DNA of 57,964 nucleotides from Pseudomonadales bacterium (lineage in GTDB: Bacteria > Pseudomonadota > Gammaproteobacteria > Pseudomonadales > Natronospirillaceae): contig JALJPK010000001.1 of the NCBI GenBank assembly GCA_022968985.1, positions 1 to 57,964 on the forward strand. Direction: 5' to 3'. The position numbers were made by a program, and so were the translations under genes. Shown here piece by piece: positions 1 through 10,500 of this stretch; positions within the stretch are counted from its first letter, which is position 1, and each line of letters begins with the position of its first letter. The notes under the pieces were generated by a model. That model made no database searches, was not told the DNA's origin, and saw only the letters and a list, made by a program, of their open reading frames with translations.

Positions 1-2672
1 GTAGCTATATAGTCACTTATCAAGCAACCGACGGTTCATCAAATGTTGCAAATACAATAACCCGTACTGTAAATGTGGTGGATACACAAAAACCTGAACT
101 TACTTTAAGTGGCGAGTCTGAAATTAGTTTAGAAGTTCACAGTAACTACACCGAACAAGGTGCGGCAGTTACCGATAATTATGATTCAGATTTACAAGCT
201 GTGATTACAAGTGATTTAGAAATCGATGTATTAGGTAGCTATATAGTCACTTATCAAGCAACCGACGGTTCATCAAATGTTGCAAATACAATAACCCGTA
301 CTGTAAATGTGATGGATACAACTTTACCCATAATTATATTACATGGTGAATCTGAGATTACCTTAGAAGTGTTTGACGTTTATACAGAGCAAGGCGCAGA
401 AGTATCAGACAATTACGATTCAGATTTACAAGTTGTAATTACAAGTGATTTCGATATAAATGTAGTAGGTAATTACACAGTCACTTATCAAAGCATTGAT
501 CTTTCATCAAATGCAGCAAACATAACCCGCACTATTAATGTGGTTGACAGACAAATTCCTGGACTTACTTTAAACGGTGAATCTGAAATTACCTTAGAAG
601 TGCACAGTGCGTATACAGAACAAGGCGCAGCGGTTACCGATAATTACGATACCAACTTACAAGCAGTGATCAACAGTGATTTGGATATCAGTGTATTAGG
701 TAATTACACGGTCACTTATGAATCTACTGATTCTTCATCAAATGTTGCAAATTCAATAAGCCGTACAGTGAATATTGTTGACACCACCGCACCAGAATTA
801 AGCTTAATCGGCGAATCAGAGATTACGATATTTGAAGGTGATAGTTACCAAGAATTAGGCGCTTTGGTGTCCGATAATTACGATACAGGATTAAACATTC
901 AAATTAGTGACAACATCAGCAACCAAAGTGCTGGTATTTATAGCGTCACCTATCAAGTTACAGACGGTGTGGGTAATCAAAACAGTATCACTCGTATTGT
1001 TAATGTGATTGAGGATTTGCCGCCACAAATCAGCTTAAATGGCGAAGTGTATATTGAGCTTTACGCAGGTGACAGTTATACAGAGTTAAATGCAAGCGCC
1101 ATGGATGATAAAGACGGTGAGTTGATGATTAACTTAGTAAGCGACTTAAACAATCAAGTGCCCGGGCAATACGAACTGACTTATTCTGTTACCGACAGCA
1201 ATAATCAAACAGTGGCTGTGACAAGGTGGGTAACCGTTTTATCCACAGAGTTTATCACCACATGGCAAACCGACAATGAAGGCGTGAGTGAGAATAACCA
1301 GATACGCTTAGAAATTAATTCTGATTTTACTTATGACTTTAATGTGGACTGGGGAGATGGGCAAAACAATAGTAATGTAACCAGTGAAATTACCCACACT
1401 TACAGCCAAGCAGGGGAGTATCAAGTCATTATCAGCGGCACTTACCCGCAGATTTATTTTGCTAGTGACTCAGCTTTAAATTCCGATTCAAGAAAATTAT
1501 TGTCAGTGGATCATTGGGGTAATAATCATTGGTTGTCTATGCATCAAGCTTTTTATTATGCAGAAAGAATGGCGATCAATGCCAGTGACAACCCTGATTT
1601 ATCATCGGTGACGGATATGTCTGAAATGTTTAGTGGTGCCAGCCGTTTTAATCAAGACATAAACAGTTGGGATGTATCATCGGTAACGGATATGTCTGAA
1701 ATATTTAAAGACGCCATCAGTTTTAATCAAGCCTTAAGCGGTTGGGATGTTTCATCGGTAACGGATATGAAAGGTATGTTTGATCATGCCAGCAGTTTTA
1801 ACCAAGACTTAAGCGGTTGGGAGCTGTCAAAGGTGATTGATATGAGTTCTATGTTTTATTATGCCACCAGCTTTAACGAAAACTTAAGCGGTTGGGATCT
1901 GTTTTCGGTGAAGAATATGTATGGTATGTTTTGGAATGCCAACAGTTTTAATCAAGACTTAAGCAGTTGGAGTCCGGCATCGGTGACGAATATGAATCGG
2001 ATGTTTTTCTATGCCCGCAGTTTTAACGAAGACGTAAGTAGTTGGAATGTATCATCGGTGAAGGATATGGGTGAAATGTTTCTTTTTGCCGACAGTTTTA
2101 ACCAAAACTTAAGCAGTTGGAATGTATCATCAGTGACCAGTATGTATAAAATGTTTGGTTATGCCAGCAGTTTTAACCAGGACATAAGCCTTTGGAATGT
2201 ATCATCGGTGAAGAGTATGCGTTCTATGTTTTATCGTGCCAGCGATTTTAACCAAGACCTAAGCAAATGGCAGGTGTCCTCGGTGACAACTATGTCTTCT
2301 ATGTTTTTTAACGCCACTAGCTTTAACCAAGGCTTAAGTTTATGGAATGTTTCTTCCGTTATCTACATGGGTGGAGCAGGAAACTACGACGGCATGTTCC
2401 AAGGCGCCACCAGCTTTGATCAAGACCTAAGCTCGTGGGATATTTCCAGTGTGACTCATATGGGTAAAATGTTTAAAGATGTCACTCTTTCAACCGAAAA
2501 CTACGATGCTTTATTAATCTCATGGAGTAATAAAATACCAAAACAAAACGTGGAATTTGATGGAGGTGAAAGCACATATACACCGAACTCATTAGCACAA
2601 ACCGCCCGTACTTATTTGGTGGATACTATGGGTTGGACAATTACAGACGGTGGTGCAGTTCAACCTGATTAA
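1..2672 (+). CDS. Large surface protein, DUF5011 Ig-like array + PKD-like + BspA-type DUF285 repeats (5' partial)
   Basis: The reading frame is open from base 3 and enters from outside the window; the GTG at 75 lies inside an Ig-like domain and is not the start. Visible are the end of one and then five complete DUF5011 Ig-like domains of about 78 residues (ending near residue 385 counted from 75), and a PKD-like domain with the motif NVDWGDGQ and THTYSQAGEY. These are followed by an entry unit and eleven BspA-type (DUF285) units of 25 residues, pattern FNQDLSSWDVSSVTDMxxMF. A cap with YTPNSLAQTAR and GWTITDGG ends the protein. Family members are secreted or surface proteins, often implicated in adhesion. 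Bases 1-77 recur exactly at 235-311, so neighbouring Ig domains were recently duplicated or converted. Ligand unknown. Its N-terminus, probably a lipoprotein signal as in the next two genes, is not visible. Confidence 0.88.
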   Translation, partial: SYIVTYQATDGSSNVANTITRTVNVVDTQKPELTLSGESEISLEVHSNYTEQGAAVTDNYDSDLQAVITSDLEIDVLGSYIVTYQATDGSSNVANTITRTVNVMDTTLPIIILHGESEITLEVFDVYTEQGAEVSDNYDSDLQVVITSDFDINVVGNYTVTYQSIDLSSNAANITRTINVVDRQIPGLTLNGESEITLEVHSAYTEQGAAVTDNYDTNLQAVINSDLDISVLGNYTVTYESTDSSSNVANSISRTVNIVDTTAPELSLIGESEITIFEGDSYQELGALVSDNYDTGLNIQISDNISNQSAGIYSVTYQVTDGVGNQNSITRIVNVIEDLPPQISLNGEVYIELYAGDSYTELNASAMDDKDGELMINLVSDLNNQVPGQYELTYSVTDSNNQTVAVTRWVTVLSTEFITTWQTDNEGVSENNQIRLEINSDFTYDFNVDWGDGQNNSNVTSEITHTYSQAGEYQVIISGTYPQIYFASDSALNSDSRKLLSVDHWGNNHWLSMHQAFYYAERMAINASDNPDLSSVTDMSEMFSGASRFNQDINSWDVSSVTDMSEIFKDAISFNQALSGWDVSSVTDMKGMFDHASSFNQDLSGWELSKVIDMSSMFYYATSFNENLSGWDLFSVKNMYGMFWNANSFNQDLSSWSPASVTNMNRMFFYARSFNEDVSSWNVSSVKDMGEMFLFADSFNQNLSSWNVSSVTSMYKMFGYASSFNQDISLWNVSSVKSMRSMFYRASDFNQDLSKWQVSSVTTMSSMFFNATSFNQGLSLWNVSSVIYMGGAGNYDGMFQGATSFDQDLSSWDISSVTHMGKMFKDVTLSTENYDALLISWSNKIPKQNVEFDGGESTYTPNSLAQTARTYLVDTMGWTITDGGAVQPD

Positions 2673-2723
2673 AACCGTAATTGGTTTAATAAATTTAAAA
2701 AACTATAAAATAAAAATAAGTTG

Positions 2724-2760
2724 AAACCTTTAAATACATAGTGTTTAGAGGTTTTTTTTT
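2724..2760 (+). terminator. Rho-independent terminator
   Basis: An 11-bp stem (2724-2734 with 2744-2754, one G-T wobble) is followed by a T run. It closes the first surface-protein gene and closely resembles the terminators after the next two paralogues. Confidence 0.85.
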
Positions 2761-2852
2761 GCTTTTTAATTTGTGATTAAACGTTGTGCTAGTATTATTT
2801 TATAACTGTGAGTTTTTAAGGTTTGATATTTATCTTGTTTAGTTAAGGTTGA

Positions 2853-2894
2853 AAATCTAAATCTAAATCTAAATCTAAATCTAAATCTAAATCT
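2853..2894. repeat. Hexanucleotide tandem repeat (AAATCT)x7
   Basis: Seven perfect contiguous copies of AAATCT lie between the terminator of the first surface-protein gene and the promoter region of the second. Perfect short arrays of this kind usually vary in copy number between strains. The array is about 330 bases upstream of the next start codon, so a direct promoter role is doubtful. On the minus strand it reads as an Arg-Phe repeat in a short open frame that I do not regard as a gene. Confidence 0.95.
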
Positions 2895-3178
2895 AATCGA
2901 ATAATCTGGTTTGTCTTTTATAAAAAACAGCAATAAAAACCAGATGAATAAAATCCAAGCAATCAACGGCTGGTAATCTTAGGTTTACGAACTGCAAACT
3001 AAAACTATACCTAAAACTAAAGCTACAAATAATAAATCACCTAACATTAAATTCCTTTAAATTATGTGTAGAATCTCCCAAAACCAAGCCTTTAAAATCA
3101 TAAGAAACCCTTGTTAATACCCTAACCAATCAACCTTAAATAAGCCCAAAAAAATTCCCACAAAACCAATCAGCCCTG

Positions 3179-3187
3179 TGCTACCAT
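3179..3187 (+). promoter_or_regulatory. Candidate extended -10 promoter, conserved with the downstream paralogue
   Basis: TGcTACCAT fits an extended -10 element. The surrounding block (TTCCCACA about 25 bases upstream, then CCTGTGCTA) is also present upstream of the gene at 7513. In both places TGTGCTA starts 51 bases before the ATG. Conservation between paralogues with otherwise diverged leaders supports a functional site; the sigma factor is inferred. Confidence 0.4.
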
Positions 3188-3227
3188 CGCCGCCAAATCA
3201 CCCCATCTTTTTTTTAAGGATAAAAAT

Positions 3228-6200
3228 ATGAAACAGCTAATTACATCTGCTCTTTTAATCTCTTCCATGCTCTATTTAACTGCCTGTGATAGCGGTGGTA
3301 ATAATCCACCCACTGATGACAATACAGCTGCTCAAACTAATACACTTACCCAAGTAGAGAGCGCAGATACTCAAGCGCCTGTGATTACATTAACCGGAGA
3401 TGAGGCTGTATCCATTGCACAAAACAGTAACTACACCGAACAAGGTGCCACTGCATTTGATGATGTTGATGGTAACGTAACTGTTGAAACTACAGGTACT
3501 GTCGACAGTAGTATCATCGGTCAATACAGTATTATTTACAGTGCAATCGACACGGCAGGTAATGAGTCGACTTTAACGCGCAGCATTAATGTATTAGATA
3601 AAACCGCGCCGGTGATTACTTTAAACGGTGAGGTGAATATATCCATTGCACAAAATACAACTTACACCGATCAAGGTGCAACCGCATTCGATGCTTTTGA
3701 CGGTAACGTATCTGTAACAACAAGTGGTGATGTCGACAGCAGTACAATCGGTAATTACAGTATTGTGTATCAAGCAACTGACAACTCAGGCAATAATACA
3801 ACTTTAACCCGAGTCATTAATGTATTAGATAAAACCGAACCTGTTATTACTTTAAACGGTGAGTCTGATATCACGCTAATTCAAGGTCATAGTTACCTAG
3901 AGTTAGGCGCCAGTGCTATGGATAATTATGACACAAGCATTACTGTTTCGCTTACTGGTGAGATTGACAGCAGTGTTATAGGTATTCAACAAATCATTTA
4001 CAGCGCAACCGATGTTGCAGGTAATCAGTCAACATTGTCGCGTTTTATTACTGTGTTAGACAATACCGCGCCTGTTATTAGTCTAAACGGCGCAACACAA
4101 ATTTCTATTCCACAAAACACTATTTATACAGAGCAAGGTGCGACGGCTTTGGATAATGTTGACGGCAATATTATCCCGTCACTTTCAGGTTTGGTGGATA
4201 CCAGTGCAATTGGTACTTACAGCATTGTGTACAGCGCAACTGACAGCGCAGGTAATACAGCAACACTTTCGCGTAGTATTACAGTGTTGGATAAAACCGC
4301 ACCAGTGATTACTATCATCGGTTTATCCAATGTAAGCATTACTCAAAATTTCAGTTACCAAGAATTAGGTGCAACCGCTGTGGATGATTACGATGGCAGT
4401 ATTACTCCAGTAATTACAGGTACGGTGGACACTTCAATAATTGGTCATTATACGGTGTTGTATAGCGCAACCGATTCAGCAGGTAACCAAGCCTTGGTTT
4501 ATCGCAGTATTGAAGTGGTAAAAGCAGCAGATACTTTAAAGCCTGAGATTAATTTAAATGGTGTTGCCGAGATTTATTTAGAAGTAGGGGATACTTATAA
4601 TGAGTTAGGTGCCACTGTAATCGACGAAGTTGATGGTGAAATAGATGTTGTAATTACTGGACAGGTAAATAACCAGGTAGTAGACAGCTATACCTTAACT
4701 TACTCTGCCGCGGATGAAGCGGGTAATCAGTCTGTTGAAAAAACTCGAATTGTTTATGTTGTTGATAGCAGCGCACCTGTATTAACTTTAAATGGTGAGT
4801 CTGAAATTACGTTGGAAGTGAATACTCTGTATCAAGAAAAAGGCGCCACGGTGATGGATAATTACAGTGTTATTGTCCATGTGGTGATTGAAATGGATTT
4901 AGATAATACAACATTAGGTCAATACATTGTGACGTATCAAGCCAGTGACGAAGCGGGTAATGCAGCTAATGAAGTAACACGTATTGTTAATGTTGTGGAT
5001 GAAACGGAACCTCAATTAGTTTTAATAGGTGAGTCCAGTGTGAGTTTGTTTGTTGGCGAAGTGTATTTCGAATTAGGTGCGACAGTTACCGATAACTACG
5101 ATAGTTCATTACAAATCGATGTTCTTGGTAGTGTCGACAGCCAAATAAAAGGCATTTATACAATCACTTATTTGACAATGGATTCATCGGGTAATCGAGG
5201 CGAAATTACACGTGAAGTGATTATGCTGGAAGATTTATCGCCACAAATTATTTTAAATGGTGAAGAGTATATGACGATGTATCAAGGTGATACATACATA
5301 GAGTTAAATGCCGTTGCTTCGGACGAAAAAGACGGTGAATTGTTAGTGGGTATAGAGGGTTCTGTCAATCCACAAATAACAGGGCAGTATGAAATTATTT
5401 ATTCTGCCACCGACAGCAATAACCAGCAGGTTGATGTCAGCAGATGGGTAACAGTATTGCCTGACGTATTCACTACGCTTTGGAATTCTGAGCATCCAGG
5501 TCAGGGTACTGGGAGTCAAATCACTTTAGAAATTAATCCAGACTTCACTTATGACTACAATGTGGATTGGGGTGATGGACAAACGGACAGTAACGTCACC
5601 GCTAATATTACTCACACTTACAGTCAACCTGGTGAATACCTAATTCAAATTAGCGGTGTATATCCGCAAATGTATTTTGACACTCAACACAGTTTTTTAA
5701 CAGACAATCAGAAGTTACTATCTGTTGAACACTGGGGGGATAACGTTTGGTTATCTATGAATAAAGCATTTTATTACACTAAAAATATGGTTATAAATGC
5801 AAGTGACGCACCTGATTTATCAATGGTGAAAGATATGTATTGTATGTTTTGCGGTGCCAGAAGTTTTAACCAATCGATTGGGCATTGGGACGTGTCAAAG
5901 GTTACCAATATGAACAGTATGTTTTCTAATGCGATTATTTTTAACCAAGATATCAGTAATTGGGATTTGTCATCGGTGACAGATACGAGCAACATGTTTT
6001 CTTATGCTTACAAATTTAATCAAAATATAGGCGGCTGGGAAATGTCATTGGTGGAAAATATGGACAATATGTTTGAGGTCGCTCAAAGTTTTGACCAAAA
6101 TATTAATGATTGGGATGTTTCCAAAGTAGAAAGTATGGAGTCTATGTTTATTGAGACTACTTTTAATCAGCCGTTATTTTCTTGGGATGTATCATCGGTT

Positions 6201-7040
6201 AAGAATATGGGGTACATGTTCAAAGATGCTCGTATTTTTAACCAAGACATTAACAGCTGGACTGTGGGTGCGGTGGAAAATATGGAACGTATGTTTGAAG
6301 GCGCTAATGTTTTTAATCAACCATTAAATAATTGGGATGTGTCATTGGTCACCAATATGGAGTCAATGTTTAATTGGGCCTATGTTTTTAATCAAAATAT
6401 AAACGACTGGGATGTGTCAAAAGTGACCAATATGTTTTATATGTTCGGCTACGCAACCGAATTTAACCAAGACTTAAGCGGTTGGCAAGTATTAGACGTA
6501 ACGAATATGGTGGGTATGTTTTATCATGCGACTGATTTTAACCAAAATATAAATAGCTGGAATGTGTCAAAAGTGGAGGGGATGTACGATATGTTTCGTG
6601 AAGCTACTAGCTTTAATCAGCCGTTAAACAGTTGGAATGTGTCTGCAGTGGAAACGATGTACGCCATGTTTCATAATGCCAGTAATTTTAATCAAGACTT
6701 AAGTAATTGGAATGTAACTTCAGTTACTTCCTTTGGGGGGCAAGGTACATATCCCCGTGGTATGTTCGAAGGTGCAAGTAATTTTGATCAGGATTTAAGT
6801 GGGTGGGACATAACGGGTGTTACTGAAATGGTTCAAATGTTCAAAGATACCAAGCTGTCTACTATTAACTACGATAAATTATTAATCTCGTGGAGTAATC
6901 AATTACCTCAATCAAATGTATTGTTTGATGGGGGTGACAGTGAGTATACGCCAAACTCATTAGCACAAATTGCGCGTACTTATTTAATTGATGATTTAGG
7001 TTGGATTATCACAGATGGTGGTGCCGCTGTGATTGATTAA
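3228..7040 (+). CDS. Large lipoprotein, nine DUF5011 Ig-like domains + PKD-like + DUF285 repeats
   Basis: 1270 residues. The ATG has AAGGA upstream and opens a lipoprotein signal with lipobox LTAC (Cys about residue 20), so the mature protein should be lipid-anchored and possibly surface-exposed. A short linker precedes nine Ig-like domains. The first five carry a DxxDGN loop (for example DDVDGNV) typical of calcium-stabilised variants, while domains 7 and 8 resemble the TDNYDS type of the neighbouring proteins. A PKD-like domain (NVDWGDGQ), an entry unit and thirteen 25-residue DUF285 units follow, with a Gly-rich insertion in the penultimate unit and the YTPNSLAQIAR cap. Flanked by paralogues with their own promoter and terminator, so probably expressed singly. 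Adhesion is inferred from the family only. Confidence 0.9.
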   Translation: MKQLITSALLISSMLYLTACDSGGNNPPTDDNTAAQTNTLTQVESADTQAPVITLTGDEAVSIAQNSNYTEQGATAFDDVDGNVTVETTGTVDSSIIGQYSIIYSAIDTAGNESTLTRSINVLDKTAPVITLNGEVNISIAQNTTYTDQGATAFDAFDGNVSVTTSGDVDSSTIGNYSIVYQATDNSGNNTTLTRVINVLDKTEPVITLNGESDITLIQGHSYLELGASAMDNYDTSITVSLTGEIDSSVIGIQQIIYSATDVAGNQSTLSRFITVLDNTAPVISLNGATQISIPQNTIYTEQGATALDNVDGNIIPSLSGLVDTSAIGTYSIVYSATDSAGNTATLSRSITVLDKTAPVITIIGLSNVSITQNFSYQELGATAVDDYDGSITPVITGTVDTSIIGHYTVLYSATDSAGNQALVYRSIEVVKAADTLKPEINLNGVAEIYLEVGDTYNELGATVIDEVDGEIDVVITGQVNNQVVDSYTLTYSAADEAGNQSVEKTRIVYVVDSSAPVLTLNGESEITLEVNTLYQEKGATVMDNYSVIVHVVIEMDLDNTTLGQYIVTYQASDEAGNAANEVTRIVNVVDETEPQLVLIGESSVSLFVGEVYFELGATVTDNYDSSLQIDVLGSVDSQIKGIYTITYLTMDSSGNRGEITREVIMLEDLSPQIILNGEEYMTMYQGDTYIELNAVASDEKDGELLVGIEGSVNPQITGQYEIIYSATDSNNQQVDVSRWVTVLPDVFTTLWNSEHPGQGTGSQITLEINPDFTYDYNVDWGDGQTDSNVTANITHTYSQPGEYLIQISGVYPQMYFDTQHSFLTDNQKLLSVEHWGDNVWLSMNKAFYYTKNMVINASDAPDLSMVKDMYCMFCGARSFNQSIGHWDVSKVTNMNSMFSNAIIFNQDISNWDLSSVTDTSNMFSYAYKFNQNIGGWEMSLVENMDNMFEVAQSFDQNINDWDVSKVESMESMFIETTFNQPLFSWDVSSVKNMGYMFKDARIFNQDINSWTVGAVENMERMFEGANVFNQPLNNWDVSLVTNMESMFNWAYVFNQNINDWDVSKVTNMFYMFGYATEFNQDLSGWQVLDVTNMVGMFYHATDFNQNINSWNVSKVEGMYDMFREATSFNQPLNSWNVSAVETMYAMFHNASNFNQDLSNWNVTSVTSFGGQGTYPRGMFEGASNFDQDLSGWDITGVTEMVQMFKDTKLSTINYDKLLISWSNQLPQSNVLFDGGDSEYTPNSLAQIARTYLIDDLGWIITDGGAAVID

Positions 7041-7090
7041 AGTATTATTGTTTTTAATGAATTTTAAAACTTTAAAATAAAACAAATAAA

Positions 7091-7128
7091 AAAACCTCTA
7101 AATAAAGTTTGTTTAGAGGTTTTTTTTT
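7091..7128 (+). terminator. Rho-independent terminator
   Basis: A perfect 12-bp stem (7091-7102 with 7112-7123) is followed by a T run. It closes the second surface-protein gene and is almost the same sequence as the terminator at 10944. Confidence 0.9.
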
Positions 7129-7463
7129 GCTTTTAAATTTGTGATGCGCTCTAGCTGAGGTTAGATATATATCAGGGTTTATTATTGTTGCAGAATTATA
7201 GTGGATCGAACATTGTGAGGTTGTGTATGTTGAACTATAACCAACTATAATCAACGGTAAAATTCAGTCATTTAATAGATGAAAATCTGAAGTTCACGAA
7301 TTTTTTTCTAAAATAAAAAACACTAGCATAACAGTAATTACATTTGAATAATGTGCAAAATCTCTCAAAACTAACTCTTTTATAGCCTAAAAAACCTCTG
7401 TTAATTATTTTTTAAACCCCTATAGCAAAATAACAATAATTTCCTACAAGCCACAGAACCTTG

Positions 7464-7472
7464 TGCTAATGT
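7464..7472 (+). promoter_or_regulatory. Candidate extended -10 promoter, conserved with the upstream paralogue
   Basis: TGcTAATGT sits in a block (TTCCTACAAG, then CCTTGTGCTAATGTCGCC) that matches the leader of the gene at 3228 in order and in distance to the start codon. A further stretch upstream (TGTGCAAAATCTCTCAAAAC, about 7352-7371) also resembles the region before the paralogue, which suggests that gene and leader were duplicated together. Confidence 0.4.
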
Positions 7473-7512
7473 CGCCTAAATATCAACCAATCCCTTGTCT
7501 AAGGATAAAAAT

Positions 7513-10500
7513 ATGAAACAAATTTTTACAACAGGTCTTTTAATATCATCGATGTTCTATTTGTCTGCCTGTGGTGGCAAAGATGACGAAAGTCCTAATG
7601 ATACTACACCACCGGTAGTTACTTTAAATGGCCTAGCTGAGATCACTTTAGAAGTGCACAGTAGCTACACCGAACAAGGCTCGGGAGTAAGTGACAATAT
7701 TGATTCAGACTTACAAATTGTTATCACAAGTGATTTGGATGTCGCTGTGGTAGGTAATTACACTGTTATTTATCAAGCCACTGACAAATCTTCAAATGTA
7801 ACAAACATTACTCGTACTGTTAATGTGGTTGATACTCAAAAACCAGAACTTACTTTAAATGGTGAAGCTGAAATCAGTTTAGAAGTTCACAATGACTTCA
7901 ATGATAAAGGTGCAATGGTTTCTGATAATTACGATTTAGACTTACAGGCGGTTATCACAAGTGATTTAGATATCGATGTATTAGGTACTTACACAGTAAA
8001 TTATCAAGGCACTGATTCTTCAGAGAATACAACAAACATTATTCGTACTGTTAATGTGATTGACACTCAAATACCCGAACTTACTTTAAACGGTGAGTCG
8101 GTAGTCACTTTAGAATTACACAGTGATTATACAGAAGAAGGCGCAGCGGTTACCGATAACTACGATTCAGATATACAAGCAGACATCGGCAGTGATCTGG
8201 ACATAAGTGTTGTGGGCAGTTACAGCGTTACTTATCAAGCGGTTGACAGCTCATCAAATACAAGCGAATTAATAACCCGCACAGTTAATGTGGTTGATAG
8301 CATTTTGCCTGTGATTACATTAAATGGTGAAATTGAAGTTTCTGTGGAAGTGTATAGCCCTTATATAGAACTAGGCGCAGTGGTAACCGACAATTACGAT
8401 TTAGACTTACAAGTAGTGACTGTCAGGGATATGGATGTTAATGCATTAGGTATTTACACAGTCACTTATCAAGCTAACGACAGTTCATTAAATGCTGCCA
8501 TTGAGGTAGTTCGAACAGTTAATGTGGTAGACACTCAAAATCCAGAAATAACGTTAATCGGCGGTGCTGAATTCACTTTTGAAGTCCATGGTGATTATTT
8601 TGAATTTGGTGCAACAGTTTCAGACAATTATGATTCTGATTTAGACGTGGTCATCACCAGTGATTTAAATGTGGATGAAATAGGCAGTTATATCATTACC
8701 TATCAAACCAGCGATAATTCATCCAATACAGCAAGTATTACACGTACTATTAATATTGTTGATACACAAATCCCTGTACTCACTTTAAATGGTGAATCTG
8801 ACATTACTTTAGAAGTGTTTGATATGTATACCGAACAAGGTGCAGTTGTATCAGATAATAACGACTTAGACTTACAAGCTGTGATCACAAGCGATTTAGA
8901 AATGGATATATTAGGTAATTACACAATCACTTATCAATTCACCGATGCAGCAGGGAATATAGCTCAATCCATAACCCGTACAGTCAATGTTGTTGATACC
9001 ACCGATCCAGTATTAATCCTAACTTTAGACCCAGAAGGCGAAGCAGAAGTTACGTTATTTGACGATGAGGTTTACCAAGAGTTGGGTGCTGTGGTGACTG
9101 ATAATTACGACAATAACTTAACCATTCAAATTAGTGACAACATCAATAATCAAATCACGGGTAGTTATACAGTCACCTATCAAGTAAGTGATACCTCAGG
9201 TAATCAAACCAGTCTCACTCGTACTGTAAATGTGGTTGCAGATTTACCTCCACAATTGACTTTAAATGGGCAAACCTATGTGAGTCTACATAAAGGCGAT
9301 ATCTATACAGAGTTAAATGCAACGGCAATCGATGATAAAGACGGTGAGTTGATAGTTGACATAGTGGGTTCAGTAAACATGCAAGAAGTAGGAATATACC
9401 AACTGATTTATTCTGTTACCGACAGCAATAACCATACAGTGACTGTAAAAAGATGGGTAAGTGTTTTATCAACAGAGTTTATCACCACTTGGAAAACCGA
9501 CAATATAGGTGTGAGCGAAGACAATCAGATACGCTTAGAAGTGAATTCAGATTTTGCTTATGACTATAATGTGGACTGGGGTGATGGGCAAACTGACAGT
9601 AATGTAACAGCTCAGATAACTCATAGTTATGCTCAAGCCGGTGTTTATACTGTTGAAATTACAGGCACTTACCCACAGAGTTATTTCGCTGAATCTTCCT
9701 CTTTAGACTCCGATTCTAGAAAAATATTATCTGTTGAACAGTGGGGTAATATTAATTGGTTATCTATGTTCCAAGCTTTTTATTATGCAGAGCTTATGGA
9801 GGTTAATGCCAGTGATAAACCTGATTTGTCATCGGTGACAAATATGAATCGTATGTTTCAAAAGGCAAGTCGTGTTAACCAGGATATAAACCATTGGGAT
9901 GTGTCATCGGTAACGGATATGTCTGAAATGTTTAGTAATGCCAGCGGTTTTAACCAAGCATTAAATAATTGGGATGTGTCATCGGTAACCAATATGGATT
10001 CAATGTTTGCTAATGCTAGTAATTTTAACCAAGACTTAAGTAATTGGGACGTGTCAAAGGTTACAAGCATGAATAATATGTTTTATGAAGCGGGTCGTTT
10101 TGATCAAAACATAAATAGTTGGGATGTATCAAAAGTAGAGGATATGTCTGGAATGTTTAGGTCTGCCAGTATTTTTAACAACCTCTTAAAAAATTGGGAT
10201 GTGTCATCGGTTAAAAATATGCAACAGATGTTTTCGTATGCCAATAAATTTAACCAAGACATAAGTAATTGGGATGTGTCAAAGGTGACGGATATGAGTG
10301 AAATGTTTGTGTTTGTCAAAAATTTCGACCAAGATTTAAGTGATTGGGATGTATCGAAAGTGACCAATATGTTTGAAATGTTTAGATATGCCAGCAAATT
10401 TAACAGCGACATCAGCGATTGGAATGTAGTATCGGTGAAAAATATGGGCTCTATGTTTTATCGTGCCCTTGATTTTAATCAAAACATAAACGGTTGGGAT

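Noticed and set aside
2766..2966. 66-residue minus-strand open frame with an Arg-Phe repeat
   Set aside because: It is produced by the AAATCT microsatellite in the opposite strand; no ribosome site or family-like sequence.
9858..10412. Minus-strand open frames inside the third surface-protein gene
   Set aside because: They are mirror frames of the 75-base DUF285 repeat and so repeat with the same period; no independent coding signal.
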